Assembly: GCA_021776145.1 (NCBI GenBank)
Contig: JAJFGM010000208.1
Span: 1-8,304 of the forward strand
Reading direction: 5' to 3'
DNA from: Kiloniellaceae bacterium
GTDB lineage: Bacteria > Pseudomonadota > Alphaproteobacteria > Kiloniellales > Kiloniellaceae
Length of the DNA: 8,304 bases
Part shown: piece after piece, positions 1 through 5,980 of the stretch
Layout of the letters: each line of letters begins with the position of its first letter
Position numbering within the stretch: position 1 is the first letter of the stretch
The notes under the pieces: generated by a model
What the model saw: the letters and a program-made list of their open reading frames with translations, nothing else
Told to the model about the DNA's origin: nothing
Databases searched by the model: none
Translations under genes and position numbers: made by a program

Positions 1-9
1 TTGCCGCCC

Positions 10-570
10 CTAGCCGATTTTCACGGTGCTGTCGTCGAGAAAGTCGTAAAGCGGCACGGTCAGGTTCTTCGGCGCCGGGCCTTTGCGGATTCTCCCTGAA
101 GTGTCGTAGTGCGAACCGTGGCAGGGGCAGAACCAGCCGCCGAACTCGCCGTGCGAATCGCTGGCTTTCTGACCGAGCGGCACGCAACCAAGGTGCGTGC
201 AGACGCCAACCAGGATCAGCCACTCCGGTTTTTGCGCGCGCTCCTCGTCGCTTTGCGGGTCGATGAGGTCGGCGACCGGCACCGCAGTGGCTGCATCGAT
301 CTGCTCGCTGGTGCGATGGTCGATGAACACGGGTTTGCCTCGCCAGGTAACGGTGACGCGCTGACCGACCTCGATCGGAGAGATATCGACTTCGATGGAC
401 GAAAGAGCTAGGACGTCGGCCGAGGGATTCATCGAGTCGATGATCGGCCAGGCAACGGCGCCAGCGCCGACTGCGCCCATGGCGGCGGTCGCCAAATACA
501 AGAAATCGCGACGATTCTCTCCGCCGTCGGCTTGTCCACCAGAGGCAGCGGTGTCCGCGCTGTCTGCCAT
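10..570 (-). CDS. petA: Ubiquinol-cytochrome c reductase Rieske iron-sulfur subunit
   Basis: This 186-residue protein is the Rieske [2Fe-2S] subunit of the cytochrome bc1 complex, which takes an electron from ubiquinol at the Qo site and passes it to cytochrome c1 on the periplasmic face. Seen in the sequence: a twin-arginine motif (R20 R21 D22 F23 L24) followed by a hydrophobic segment at about 24-45, the usual uncleaved Tat anchor; then the soluble head with cluster-binding box 1 C124-T-H126-L-G-C129 and box 2 C148-P-C150-H151-G-S. C124, H126, C148 and H151 would be the ligands, and C129/C150 the stabilising disulfide. The C-terminal GPAPxNL motif (about 164-170) is also present. Length is normal. 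The start is supported by an AGGGGA ribosome site 8 nt upstream. In Alphaproteobacteria petA normally begins a petABC operon; cytochromes b and c1 would lie past base 1. Family assignment is essentially certain. Confidence 0.97.
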   Translation of the reverse strand: MADSADTAASGGQADGGENRRDFLYLATAAMGAVGAGAVAWPIIDSMNPSADVLALSSIEVDISPIEVGQRVTVTWRGKPVFIDHRTSEQIDAATAVPVADLIDPQSDEERAQKPEWLILVGVCTHLGCVPLGQKASDSHGEFGGWFCPCHGSHYDTSGRIRKGPAPKNLTVPLYDFLDDSTVKIG

Positions 571-577
571 ATCTTAT

Positions 578-621
578 TTCCCCTATGGTTGCCCGAGCGG
601 GCGCAGAACGTTCCCCTATGG
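578..621. repeat. Direct repeat TTCCCCTATGG flanking a small inverted repeat
   Basis: The 11-mer TTCCCCTATGG occurs at 578-588 and again, identical and in the same orientation, at 611-621. On the minus strand each copy reads CCATAGGGGAA and contains an AGGGGA Shine-Dalgarno core; only the copy at 578-588 is correctly placed for petA. Between them, 591-602 reads GCCCGAGCGGGC, with arms that could form a 4-5 bp GC hairpin. If petA transcription starts upstream of base 621, its leader would carry two SD-like elements with a hairpin between them. The repeats and arms are seen directly; any regulatory role is inference. Confidence 0.6.
579..584 (-). promoter_or_regulatory. Ribosome binding site of petA
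   Basis: On the minus strand this reads AGGGGA, 8 nt before the petA ATG. It lies inside an 11-bp element that is repeated 33 bp further upstream (see the repeat entry). It fixes the petA start at base 570. Confidence 0.75.
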
Positions 622-712
622 AGATCCGGCCCATATAGACTCTTGGACCTCTACGCCGAGGGGTATAGAGGAAATTCTGGCGAAAGGCAAAGCCCCAAGA
701 AGCGCCGGAAGC

Positions 713-718
713 GAAGGA
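713..718 (+). promoter_or_regulatory. Ribosome binding site of trmL
   Basis: GAAGGA lies 11 nt before the ATG at 730. It supports that start over the in-frame ATG at 532, which would put 66 non-conserved residues in front of the SPOUT domain and overlap petA on the other strand. Confidence 0.6.
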
Positions 719-729
719 AAACCGCTGCA

Positions 730-1209
730 ATGCGACTCTGTCTTTACGAACCCGACATTCCGCAAAACTGCGGCGCGATTCTGCGTCTTGGGGCCTGCAT
801 GGGGGCTCCGGTGGACATTATCGAGCCCTGCGGTTTTCCACTCGACGACCGCCGCATGCGGCGCGCCGGCATGGATTACATGGAGCGCGTCGAATTGACG
901 CGCCACAACTCGTGGCAGCGCTACCTTGAATGTCGGCAGGGAGAAAACCGACACGGGGACAACCGGCAAGGGCGCCTCTTGCTCTTGACCACAAGGGCCG
1001 AGACGGCCTATTGCGAATTCGCCTACCGCGTCGGCGACAGCATCATGGTCGGACGTGAAAGCGCTGGTGTCCCCGATGCCGTGCACCGGGCCGCGGACGC
1101 GCGTCTAATCATTCCCATGCGCGCCGGCCTGCGTTCGATCAATGTGGCGATGGCGGCAGCGATGGTACTTGGCGAAGCTCTGCGGCAAACCCTGACATTC
1201 CCCCGCTAG
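730..1209 (+). CDS. trmL: tRNA (cytidine(34)-2'-O)-methyltransferase, SPOUT family
   Basis: The 159-residue product matches TrmL, a small cytoplasmic SPOUT methyltransferase that uses S-adenosylmethionine to 2'-O-methylate the wobble nucleotide of certain leucine tRNAs. Seen: the N-terminal EPDIPQNCGAILR block (residues 7-19, with conserved N13), the motif-2 loop MVGRESAGVP (106-115) and motif 3 (129-152, IPM..GLRSINVA..AAMVLGEALRQ), which form the SAM-binding trefoil knot. Length is typical of the family. Residues 69-81 are unusual: they are an imperfect five-residue repeat (RQGEN, RHGDN, RQG) encoded by a 15-bp tandem repeat, in a place where I expect a short connector. The stop is 18 bp before hemF, so the two genes are probably co-transcribed. 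A general trmH-type 2'-O-methyltransferase is the alternative, but the short length and motifs favour TrmL. Confidence 0.92.
   Translation: MRLCLYEPDIPQNCGAILRLGACMGAPVDIIEPCGFPLDDRRMRRAGMDYMERVELTRHNSWQRYLECRQGENRHGDNRQGRLLLLTTRAETAYCEFAYRVGDSIMVGRESAGVPDAVHRAADARLIIPMRAGLRSINVAMAAAMVLGEALRQTLTFPR
934..972 (+). repeat. Imperfect 15-bp tandem repeat inside trmL
   Basis: Bases 934-948, 949-963 and the partial unit 964-972 are about 2.6 copies of a 15-bp unit (first unit cggcagggagaaaac) in phase with the reading frame, encoding RQGEN-RHGDN-RQG. The overlapping inverted repeat TGTCGG (931-936) / CCGACA (948-953) falls out of the same composition. It looks like a local in-frame expansion in a surface loop. 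Confidence 0.6.
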
Positions 1210-1227
1210 CATTGGGCCGGACACGAC

Positions 1228-2082
1228 ATGACACTTTCCAACGACAAACAAAAAGACCAAGCCCGGCAGTGGTTCCAGACGCTGCGCGACCGTATCTGCG
1301 CCGCCTTCGAGCGCCTCGAAGACGACCTCGACGGACCCAATGCCGGGGACCGGCCGGCGGGACGCTTCAAGCGCAAGGACTGGCAGCGCGAAGAAGGCGG
1401 TGGCGGCGAGATGTCGATCATGCACGGCCGGCTTTTCGAAAAGGTCGGCGTCAACGTCTCGACGGTATTTGGTGAATTCAAACCGGAATTCGCCGCCAGG
1501 ATCCCCGGGGCCGACGAAGACCCACGCTTTTGGGCCAGCGGCATTTCGCTGGTCGCGCATCTGCACTCGCCGCTGGTGCCGGCGGTCCACATGAACACGC
1601 GCCATATCGCCACCAGCAAGAGCTGGTTCGGCGGCGGCAGCGACCTCAATCCGATGTATCCCGACGAAGCCGACACGGCGCGCTTCCACGCCGCCTTCAA
1701 GGCCGCCTGCGACGCCCACGACCCGGAATACTATCCTCGCTTCAAGGATTGGTGCGACGAGTACTTTTTCATTCCGCACCGAGGCGAGGCGCGTGGCGTC
1801 GGAGGCATTTTTTACGACTACCTGGACAGCGACGACTGGGACGCGGATTTCGCTTTCACCCGCGACGTCGGACTGGCCTTCCTGGATGTCTACCCGGAGC
1901 TGGTGCGCCGCCATATGGAAGCGCCCTGGACCGACGAGCAGCGCCAGCACCAGTTGTTCCGCCGCGGCCGCTACGCCGAGTTCAATCTGCTCTACGATCG
2001 CGGCACGCAATTCGGCCTCAAGACCGGCGGCAACGTCGAGGCGATCCTGATGTCGCTGCCGCCACAGGCCGCCTGGCCCTGA
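1228..2082 (+). CDS. hemF: Oxygen-dependent coproporphyrinogen III oxidase
   Basis: HemF uses O2 to decarboxylate two propionate side chains of coproporphyrinogen III, giving protoporphyrinogen IX in haem biosynthesis in the cytoplasm. The 284-residue product is of normal family length. The diagnostic signature is complete at residues 172-197: F172-K-D-W-C-D-E-Y-F-F-I-P-H184-R-G-E-A-R-G, then VGGIFYD. Other conserved blocks are G73-V-N-V-S near the N-terminus, HMNTRH at 121-126, SWFGGGSDLNP at 132-142, and the C-terminal YAEFNLLYDRGTQFGLKTGG stretch at about 249-268, followed by ILMSLPP at 273-279. The ATG lies 18 bp after the trmL stop with only a weak GCCGGA-like ribosome site, consistent with translation from a shared trmL-hemF transcript. 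Divergence from the bc1 gene petA puts haem supply beside a haem-requiring complex. No missing key residues were noticed. Confidence 0.97.
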   Translation: MTLSNDKQKDQARQWFQTLRDRICAAFERLEDDLDGPNAGDRPAGRFKRKDWQREEGGGGEMSIMHGRLFEKVGVNVSTVFGEFKPEFAARIPGADEDPRFWASGISLVAHLHSPLVPAVHMNTRHIATSKSWFGGGSDLNPMYPDEADTARFHAAFKAACDAHDPEYYPRFKDWCDEYFFIPHRGEARGVGGIFYDYLDSDDWDADFAFTRDVGLAFLDVYPELVRRHMEAPWTDEQRQHQLFRRGRYAEFNLLYDRGTQFGLKTGGNVEAILMSLPPQAAWP

Positions 2083-2293
2083 ATCGCCGCTGTCCCGTTC
2101 CTGGATATCACCGGATTGAAATTCGGGACCAAAAAGTCACTTGGCAGGCGAATCACGCTTGGCCATTCGGCTGACTCCGTCGGTGGCGGCGCATATTTCT
2201 GTCGCAATCTGCCGCGGAGCGGGTTTACCTTGCACTAATTATATTGGGGCATAGTCGCGCCTCGCACTCCTGTTTCCAGCCCGGGGCTCCGTC
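2083..2293 (+). promoter_or_regulatory. Non-coding spacer with AT-rich candidate promoter
   Basis: This 211-bp stretch between hemF and the Tat-signal gene has no credible gene. Bases 2224-2255 are clearly AT-richer than the surroundings and include TTGCAC (2230-2235), TATATT (2240-2245) and CATAGT (2250-2255). No pair has ideal 16-18 bp spacing, so the exact promoter boxes are uncertain, but a transcription start for the two-gene redox cassette is the likeliest content. A 6-bp inverted repeat GTCCCG (2092-2097) / CGGGAC (2124-2129) follows hemF without a T tract, so it is not called a terminator. Confidence 0.35.
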
Positions 2294-2680
2294 ATGTACA
2301 AGGCCGCGCGCCGCTCCTTCGTCAAAAAGGCGTCACTGCTCTGCGGCGCCTCGCTATTCGCCACGGCCGCGCCACGCAGCCTGGCGGCCCTCAGGGAGGC
2401 TGGCGCCGCGACGGATGTCTTCGGCCAGCTTTTCGCCAGCCAGGCCAGCGCAGCGCGGATCTCGCGCGTCTATCTCGACCAGATCTCCAACGCCAAGGCC
2501 TCGGCCGCGTCCCTCGGTGTCGACGTCGCGACACTCGATCCACCGCACGCCGATGCCCTGCGCAACTATCTGCGGCAACGCATCACCGCCGACTTCGCCG
2601 CCGGCAACACCGTAACCCTCGACGGCTGGGTGCTCGCGCGCACCGAAGTCGACGCCTGTCTTCTGGCGCAAACCGGGTAG
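2294..2680 (+). CDS. Small Tat-signal protein, probable subunit/chaperone of the adjacent GMC dehydrogenase
   Basis: This is a 128-residue protein with an N-terminal twin-arginine signal: A5-R6-R7-S8-F9-V10-K11-K12, then a hydrophobic stretch to about residue 30 with AxA-type cleavage candidates near ATA/SLA. The mature part is mostly predicted helix and ends in G-W-V-L-A-R-T-E-V-D-A-C-L-L-A-Q, a pattern I associate with small Tat-signal proteins encoded beside GMC oxidoreductases. In the characterised fructose, glucose and gluconate dehydrogenases the small subunit carries the Tat signal for export of the folded flavoprotein. Here the following gene, 10 bp downstream, has no signal peptide, which fits a hitchhiker role. 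No cofactor-binding motif is visible. The ribosome site is weak. Function rests on context; exact family membership is not certain. Confidence 0.75.
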   Translation: MYKAARRSFVKKASLLCGASLFATAAPRSLAALREAGAATDVFGQLFASQASAARISRVYLDQISNAKASAASLGVDVATLDPPHADALRNYLRQRITADFAAGNTVTLDGWVLARTEVDACLLAQTG

Positions 2681-2690
2681 GGCCGTCAGC

Positions 2691-4313
2691 GTGACGATCG
2701 ACTTTCGCTCCGAAGACATGCCGCGAGAGCAGGTCTTCGACCTCTGCATCGTCGGCGGCGGCGCCGCCGGGATCACCTTGGCGCGAAGTTTCATTGGCAC
2801 ACCCTACAACGTCTGCCTGTTGGAAAGCGGCGCTTTCGATTACGACGAAGATACTCAGGCCCTTAACAGGGGCGAGAACGTCGGTCTCCAGCTATGGGAC
2901 CTGGAGTACGCGCGCCTGCGTTATTTCGGCGGGACGACCAACCATTGGGGCGGCTGGTGCGCGCCGCTGACCGAGATCGATTTCCGCAAACGCGACTGGG
3001 TCCCGAACAGCGGCTGGCCGATCGAGCGCGCCGACCTCGACCCTTTCTATGCGCGCGCCCAATCGATCTGCGATCTTGGCCCGCAACGCTACGACGAAAC
3101 GATTTGGGACGATCTGCCTGTCGAAAAGCAGGCCTTTGACCCGGAGAAACTGGCGACGCGCTTCTGGCAGTTCGCCAACGATCGGAAAAACCCGGAAAAG
3201 AACCGCAAGTTCACGCCCACACGTTTTGGCAAGAAATACCGTCGGGAAATCACCTCGGCGCCTAACCTTACACTGGTGCTCAACGCCAATGTCACCAACC
3301 TGGAGGCCGACGCGACCGCCAGCCGGGTCGAGGCGGTCGAAATTCGTGCGCTGTCCGGCCGCCAGGGCCGCATCCGGGCCAAACACTTCGTTCTCGCCTG
3401 TGGCGGCATGGAAAACGCCCGCGTCCTGCTCAATTCGGATGGCATCGAAAGCGGCGGCTTGGGTAACCGCCACGACTGTGTCGGCCGATACTTCATGGAC
3501 CACCCGCGCGCCACCTGCGGCCAGCTTGTCTCCGATGACACCTTGCGCCTGGCCGAGGCTTTCAACCGTTGGCATCTCGCCGACACCGAGGTTCTCGCCG
3601 GCCTCTATTCGCCACCGGCCCTGCAAGAGGCAAAACGCGTTCTCAGTGGGTGTGTCGTGCTGAATTGGCGGCCGGTGCCTGGCAACGGCGTCAGCGCCGT
3701 ACAGGAGACCCTGCTCCACCTCAAGGCGGGCCATCCGGGAGCCATCGAACTCGACGACCTCTTGAACATCGGCCGCGACCTCGACGAGGTCTCGCTGCAG
3801 CTGATACGCAAGCTGCAAGGCAAGATGATCGTGCCTCCGCTTGAGGGCTTCGACCTTTTCCTGCGCGGCGAACAGGCACCTGATCCGGAAAGCCGGATTA
3901 CGCTGACCAACGATCGTGACCCCCTAGGGATGCGGCGTATGAAGGTCAATCTCAAGATGGGCGCCCTCGCCAAGGACAGTGCCCGCGCGCTCCTGCAAGC
4001 CATTGCCGAGGAAACCGGCCGCCTGGGACTTGGCCGCGTGCAGCTCCTCGACTGGCTTCGCGAACCCGGCGCAGATTGGTCGCAAGCTCCGGATCTGCAT
4101 GGCGGACATCATTTCATGGGCAGCACACGCATGTCCGACACCCCGGCAAACGGTGTGGTCGACCGTAACTGCAGAGTGCACGGATTGCACAATCTGCACA
4201 TCGCCGGCAGTTCGGTGTTCAGCACCAGCGGTTACGCCAATCCGACCTTGACCATCATCGCCTTGGCGCTGCGACTTGGCGACCACCTCAGGCAACAGGT
4301 GATGACCGCCTGA
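2691..4313 (+). CDS. GMC-family FAD-dependent oxidoreductase (sugar/alcohol dehydrogenase-like)
   Basis: The 540-residue flavoprotein belongs to the glucose-methanol-choline family and probably oxidises a sugar, polyol or alcohol; the substrate cannot be read from sequence. Seen: the FAD-binding Rossmann loop F16-D-L-C-I-V-G22-G-G24-A-A-G27; the FGGTTNHWGGW segment (79-89) that contacts the flavin; ACGGMENARVLL (236-247); and the C-terminal catalytic region with G-G-H-H474-F-M-G477-S-T-R-M (471-481) and GYANPT (514-519). H474 and N517 are the expected His/Asn catalytic pair. Length suits a bacterial dehydrogenase large subunit. There is no signal peptide or membrane segment, so export with the Tat-signal partner directly upstream is likely. 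The start is GTG at 2691, 10 bp after the partner's stop; the in-frame ATG at 2718 is an alternative that keeps the Rossmann fold. No cytochrome c subunit follows: the next gene is convergent, 15 bp away. Confidence 0.9.
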   Translation: MTIDFRSEDMPREQVFDLCIVGGGAAGITLARSFIGTPYNVCLLESGAFDYDEDTQALNRGENVGLQLWDLEYARLRYFGGTTNHWGGWCAPLTEIDFRKRDWVPNSGWPIERADLDPFYARAQSICDLGPQRYDETIWDDLPVEKQAFDPEKLATRFWQFANDRKNPEKNRKFTPTRFGKKYRREITSAPNLTLVLNANVTNLEADATASRVEAVEIRALSGRQGRIRAKHFVLACGGMENARVLLNSDGIESGGLGNRHDCVGRYFMDHPRATCGQLVSDDTLRLAEAFNRWHLADTEVLAGLYSPPALQEAKRVLSGCVVLNWRPVPGNGVSAVQETLLHLKAGHPGAIELDDLLNIGRDLDEVSLQLIRKLQGKMIVPPLEGFDLFLRGEQAPDPESRITLTNDRDPLGMRRMKVNLKMGALAKDSARALLQAIAEETGRLGLGRVQLLDWLREPGADWSQAPDLHGGHHFMGSTRMSDTPANGVVDRNCRVHGLHNLHIAGSSVFSTSGYANPTLTIIALALRLGDHLRQQVMTA

Positions 4314-4328
4314 CTTGCGGGCGCGGCC

Positions 4329-5564
4329 TCACCTCGCGAGCCGGCGCTCCAGTTCGGCGAGACAGGCGGCACGGTCGGGCGCGAAGTCCCGCTCGACCCA
4401 CCAGGCCTCGATCTGTCCCAGCAGTTCGCCAATAGCGGGTCCCTGGGGCACGCCGCGGTCCAAGAGATCGGCACCATCGAGGGGAAGGACCGCCGGCTCC
4501 CCGGCCGCGACAAGCCGCAAGGCTGCCCGCAGCAGCGCATCGTCGGCCGGCGCGCCGAGCGCCTTGCGCCCCGCCCAATCGAGGAGAATCGCATCGCCGA
4601 CCGAGGCACCGCCCAGCTTGTAGAGTGCGCGACGCAATTCGGCCTCCGGCATATCGGCGGCGATCGGCGACCGCGATGCCGCCAACCATTCCAGGCGCGC
4701 CGCCTCGCGATTCGACAAGCGCAGGCGCTCGGCAATCGCCCTCGCCCCCGCCGTGTCAGTTTGCAGCAAGGCTGCCAGACGCAACAAGGAATCAGCGGCG
4801 GGGGCGATCGCAATCAATTCTCTTAGGCGCGCAAGATTACCTGCCTCGGGAAGGATGGGCGCGAGCACGCCACGCGCCAGCATCAACTCGACCACTGGCG
4901 CCGGGTCCTTGGCCGCCAGCAGGCGGGTGAGCTCGTTGTGCAGGCGTTCGCCGGACAAGCGCGTCAGATTTGGCGCCAGTTCGCTAGCAGCGGCCACGGC
5001 CGCGGCATCGGGCTCGCCCCGCCCAAAGGTAGCCTGGAAGCGGAAAAACCGCAGCAGGCGCAAATAATCCTCCTCGATGCGACTGCGCGCATCGCCGACG
5101 AAACGCACCCTCCCCGCGCGCAAGTCGTCGACCCCACCAAAAGGATCGAAAAGCGTTCCGTCGGGCCGGCAGGACAGGGCGTTGAAAGTCAGATCACGGC
5201 GCGCGGCGTCAGCCACCCAATCGTCGGTAAAGGCCACCTTGGCGTGGCGCCCATAGGTCTCGACATCGAGGCGCAGGGTGGTGATCTCGAAACTCTGGTG
5301 CTCGACAACCGCGGTAACCGTGCCATGCCGCAGACCGGTCGGCACCACCTTGATACCAGCGTCGCGCAACAACGCCATGACACGCTCCGGCTTGGCAGGC
5401 GTCGCCAGATCGATGTCCTTGACCGGACGCTTGGCCACGGCGTCGCGTACGCAACCGCCGACGAAACGCACCTCGTCGCCCTTGGCCATGAGCGCCGCCG
5501 TTACGGCCCGCGTTGCCGGCGCCGTCATCCAGCTCTGCGGCGGCAGCTTGCCGTTTGCCTTCAT
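4329..5564 (-). CDS. cca: CCA tRNA nucleotidyltransferase (class II poly(A) polymerase/CCA-adding family)
   Basis: This enzyme adds or repairs the 3'-terminal CCA of tRNA from CTP and ATP, in the cytoplasm. The 411-residue product shows the class II nucleotidyltransferase head: R33-F-V-G36-G37-C-V-R-D (33-41), the metal-binding D50-I-D52 pair, the RRDLTFNAL motif (122-130), the RIEEDYLRLLRFFRF block (162-176) joining neck and head, and E206-R-L-H-N-E-L. The C-terminal part is helical and alanine/leucine rich, with no recognisable HD phosphohydrolase motif, as is common in alphaproteobacterial versions. A poly(A) polymerase (PcnB) cannot be fully excluded by eye, but in this genomic setting CCA addition is much likelier. 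Its ATG overlaps the stop of the upstream DUF6111 gene by 4 bp (ATGA, 5561-5564), indicating translational coupling. The 3' end converges on the GMC gene with a 15-bp gap and no visible hairpin terminator. Confidence 0.92.
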   Translation of the reverse strand: MKANGKLPPQSWMTAPATRAVTAALMAKGDEVRFVGGCVRDAVAKRPVKDIDLATPAKPERVMALLRDAGIKVVPTGLRHGTVTAVVEHQSFEITTLRLDVETYGRHAKVAFTDDWVADAARRDLTFNALSCRPDGTLFDPFGGVDDLRAGRVRFVGDARSRIEEDYLRLLRFFRFQATFGRGEPDAAAVAAASELAPNLTRLSGERLHNELTRLLAAKDPAPVVELMLARGVLAPILPEAGNLARLRELIAIAPAADSLLRLAALLQTDTAGARAIAERLRLSNREAARLEWLAASRSPIAADMPEAELRRALYKLGGASVGDAILLDWAGRKALGAPADDALLRAALRLVAAGEPAVLPLDGADLLDRGVPQGPAIGELLGQIEAWWVERDFAPDRAACLAELERRLAR

Positions 5565-5848
5565 TCCGTGGCCCGCTGCGACTGTGCCCCTTCATTGGTC
5601 AGGTGCGGCGGCTCCAGCTTGGTGCCCGGCTCGACGCCCGTGCTGAGGCGCACATAAACGAGCGCGGCGACCATCAAGACCGCCGACGCCACCAGAATGA
5701 GCCCCCAGGGCGCGCGCCGCCAGGACCCATCGTCAGCCACTTCGTCGCCAGTTGCCGCGGCGCGCTGCTTGGCGAGATAGACATAGCCGAAATAGACCAG
5801 GCAGGGCAAAAGCAGAGGCAATCCGATGGTGAGAAATTTCTGTAACAT
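5561..5848 (-). CDS. Small two-helix membrane protein, DUF6111-like
   Basis: This 95-residue protein has two hydrophobic segments, about residues 5-25 (FLTIGLPLLLPCLVYFGYVYL) and 47-67 (PWGLILVASAVLMVAALVYVR), separated by a short polar loop of about 20 residues, with a hydrophilic tail at about 68-95. It is presumably an inner-membrane hairpin. It resembles DUF6111 proteins, which in Alphaproteobacteria lie between a Nudix hydrolase and the CCA-adding enzyme; that recollection of synteny is the basis of the name, and the function is unknown. An earlier in-frame ATG at 5932 would add 28 residues with no membrane or conserved character; the start at 5848 is preferred because a GGAAA ribosome site lies about 6 nt upstream and the hydrophobic segment then starts at once. 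It is translationally coupled to cca by an ATGA overlap. Confidence 0.8.
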   Translation of the reverse strand: MLQKFLTIGLPLLLPCLVYFGYVYLAKQRAAATGDEVADDGSWRRAPWGLILVASAVLMVAALVYVRLSTGVEPGTKLEPPHLTNEGAQSQRATE

Positions 5849-5980
5849 CGCGGTTTCCAGCTGGTGTGTCGGCGCCGACGGGAGGCACATTCGACGTGCC
5901 GTGTTTTGGCGCCTGAACCACAAGAGATTCAAGAAGTTGGAGTTAGCTTCGTTTGGTTGTCGAATTGTCGCTCGTGCGGT
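5849..5980 (-). promoter_or_regulatory. 132-bp gap inside the minus-strand gene cluster
   Basis: The gap between the Nudix stop and the DUF6111 start is the only sizeable one in this cluster; the other two junctions overlap by 4 bp. It contains a perfect 10-bp palindrome TCGGCGCCGA (5869-5878) and a GGCAC/GTGCC inverted repeat (5884-5888 and 5896-5900), and bases 5901-5980 are somewhat less GC-rich than the flanking genes. I see no T-tailed terminator for the Nudix gene and no strong -35/-10 pair. It may hold a secondary promoter for DUF6111-cca. Confidence 0.3.

Larger units (their letters stand above)
571..729. promoter_or_regulatory. Divergent intergenic region petA / trmL
   Basis: This 159-bp spacer must hold the promoters for the minus-strand petA operon and for plus-strand trmL-hemF, since the two units diverge here. 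Besides the TTCCCCTATGG repeat it has an inverted repeat CCTCTA (648-653) / TAGAGG (666-671) with a 12-nt centre. A possible plus-strand promoter is TTGGAC (643-648) and TATAGA (664-669), but the 15-bp spacer is short, so this is only a candidate. No convincing minus-strand -35/-10 pair was found. Confidence 0.45.

Noticed and set aside
532..729. N-terminal extension of TrmL from the in-frame ATG at 532
   Set aside because: The extra 66 residues overlap petA, are not conserved in type, and the ATG at 730 has a ribosome site and begins directly with the expected TrmL N-terminus.
1105..2010. Open frame of 301 codons on the minus strand
   Set aside because: It lies antisense to hemF, whose signature motifs are complete. 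The translation shows no recognisable domain; long antisense frames are expected in high-GC coding DNA.
2092..2129. Possible terminator after hemF (GTCCCG / CGGGAC)
   Set aside because: The arms are only 6 bp with a 26-nt loop and are followed by an A-rich rather than a T-rich run, so it is not a credible intrinsic terminator.
2892..3818. Open frame of 308 codons on the minus strand
   Set aside because: It is fully antisense to the GMC oxidoreductase gene, with no motif and no ribosome site context; a composition artefact.
4938..5657. Open frame of 239 codons on the plus strand
   Set aside because: It is antisense to cca, which carries all class II nucleotidyltransferase motifs.
5884..5907. 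GGCAC/GTGCC hairpin followed by GTGTTTT as a plus-strand terminator
   Set aside because: No plus-strand gene leads into it, the stem is only 5 bp and the T run is short and displaced.
5849..5932. N-terminal extension of the DUF6111-like protein from ATG 5932
   Set aside because: It would place 28 polar, non-conserved residues before the first membrane helix; the ATG at 5848 has a well-spaced GGAAA site.
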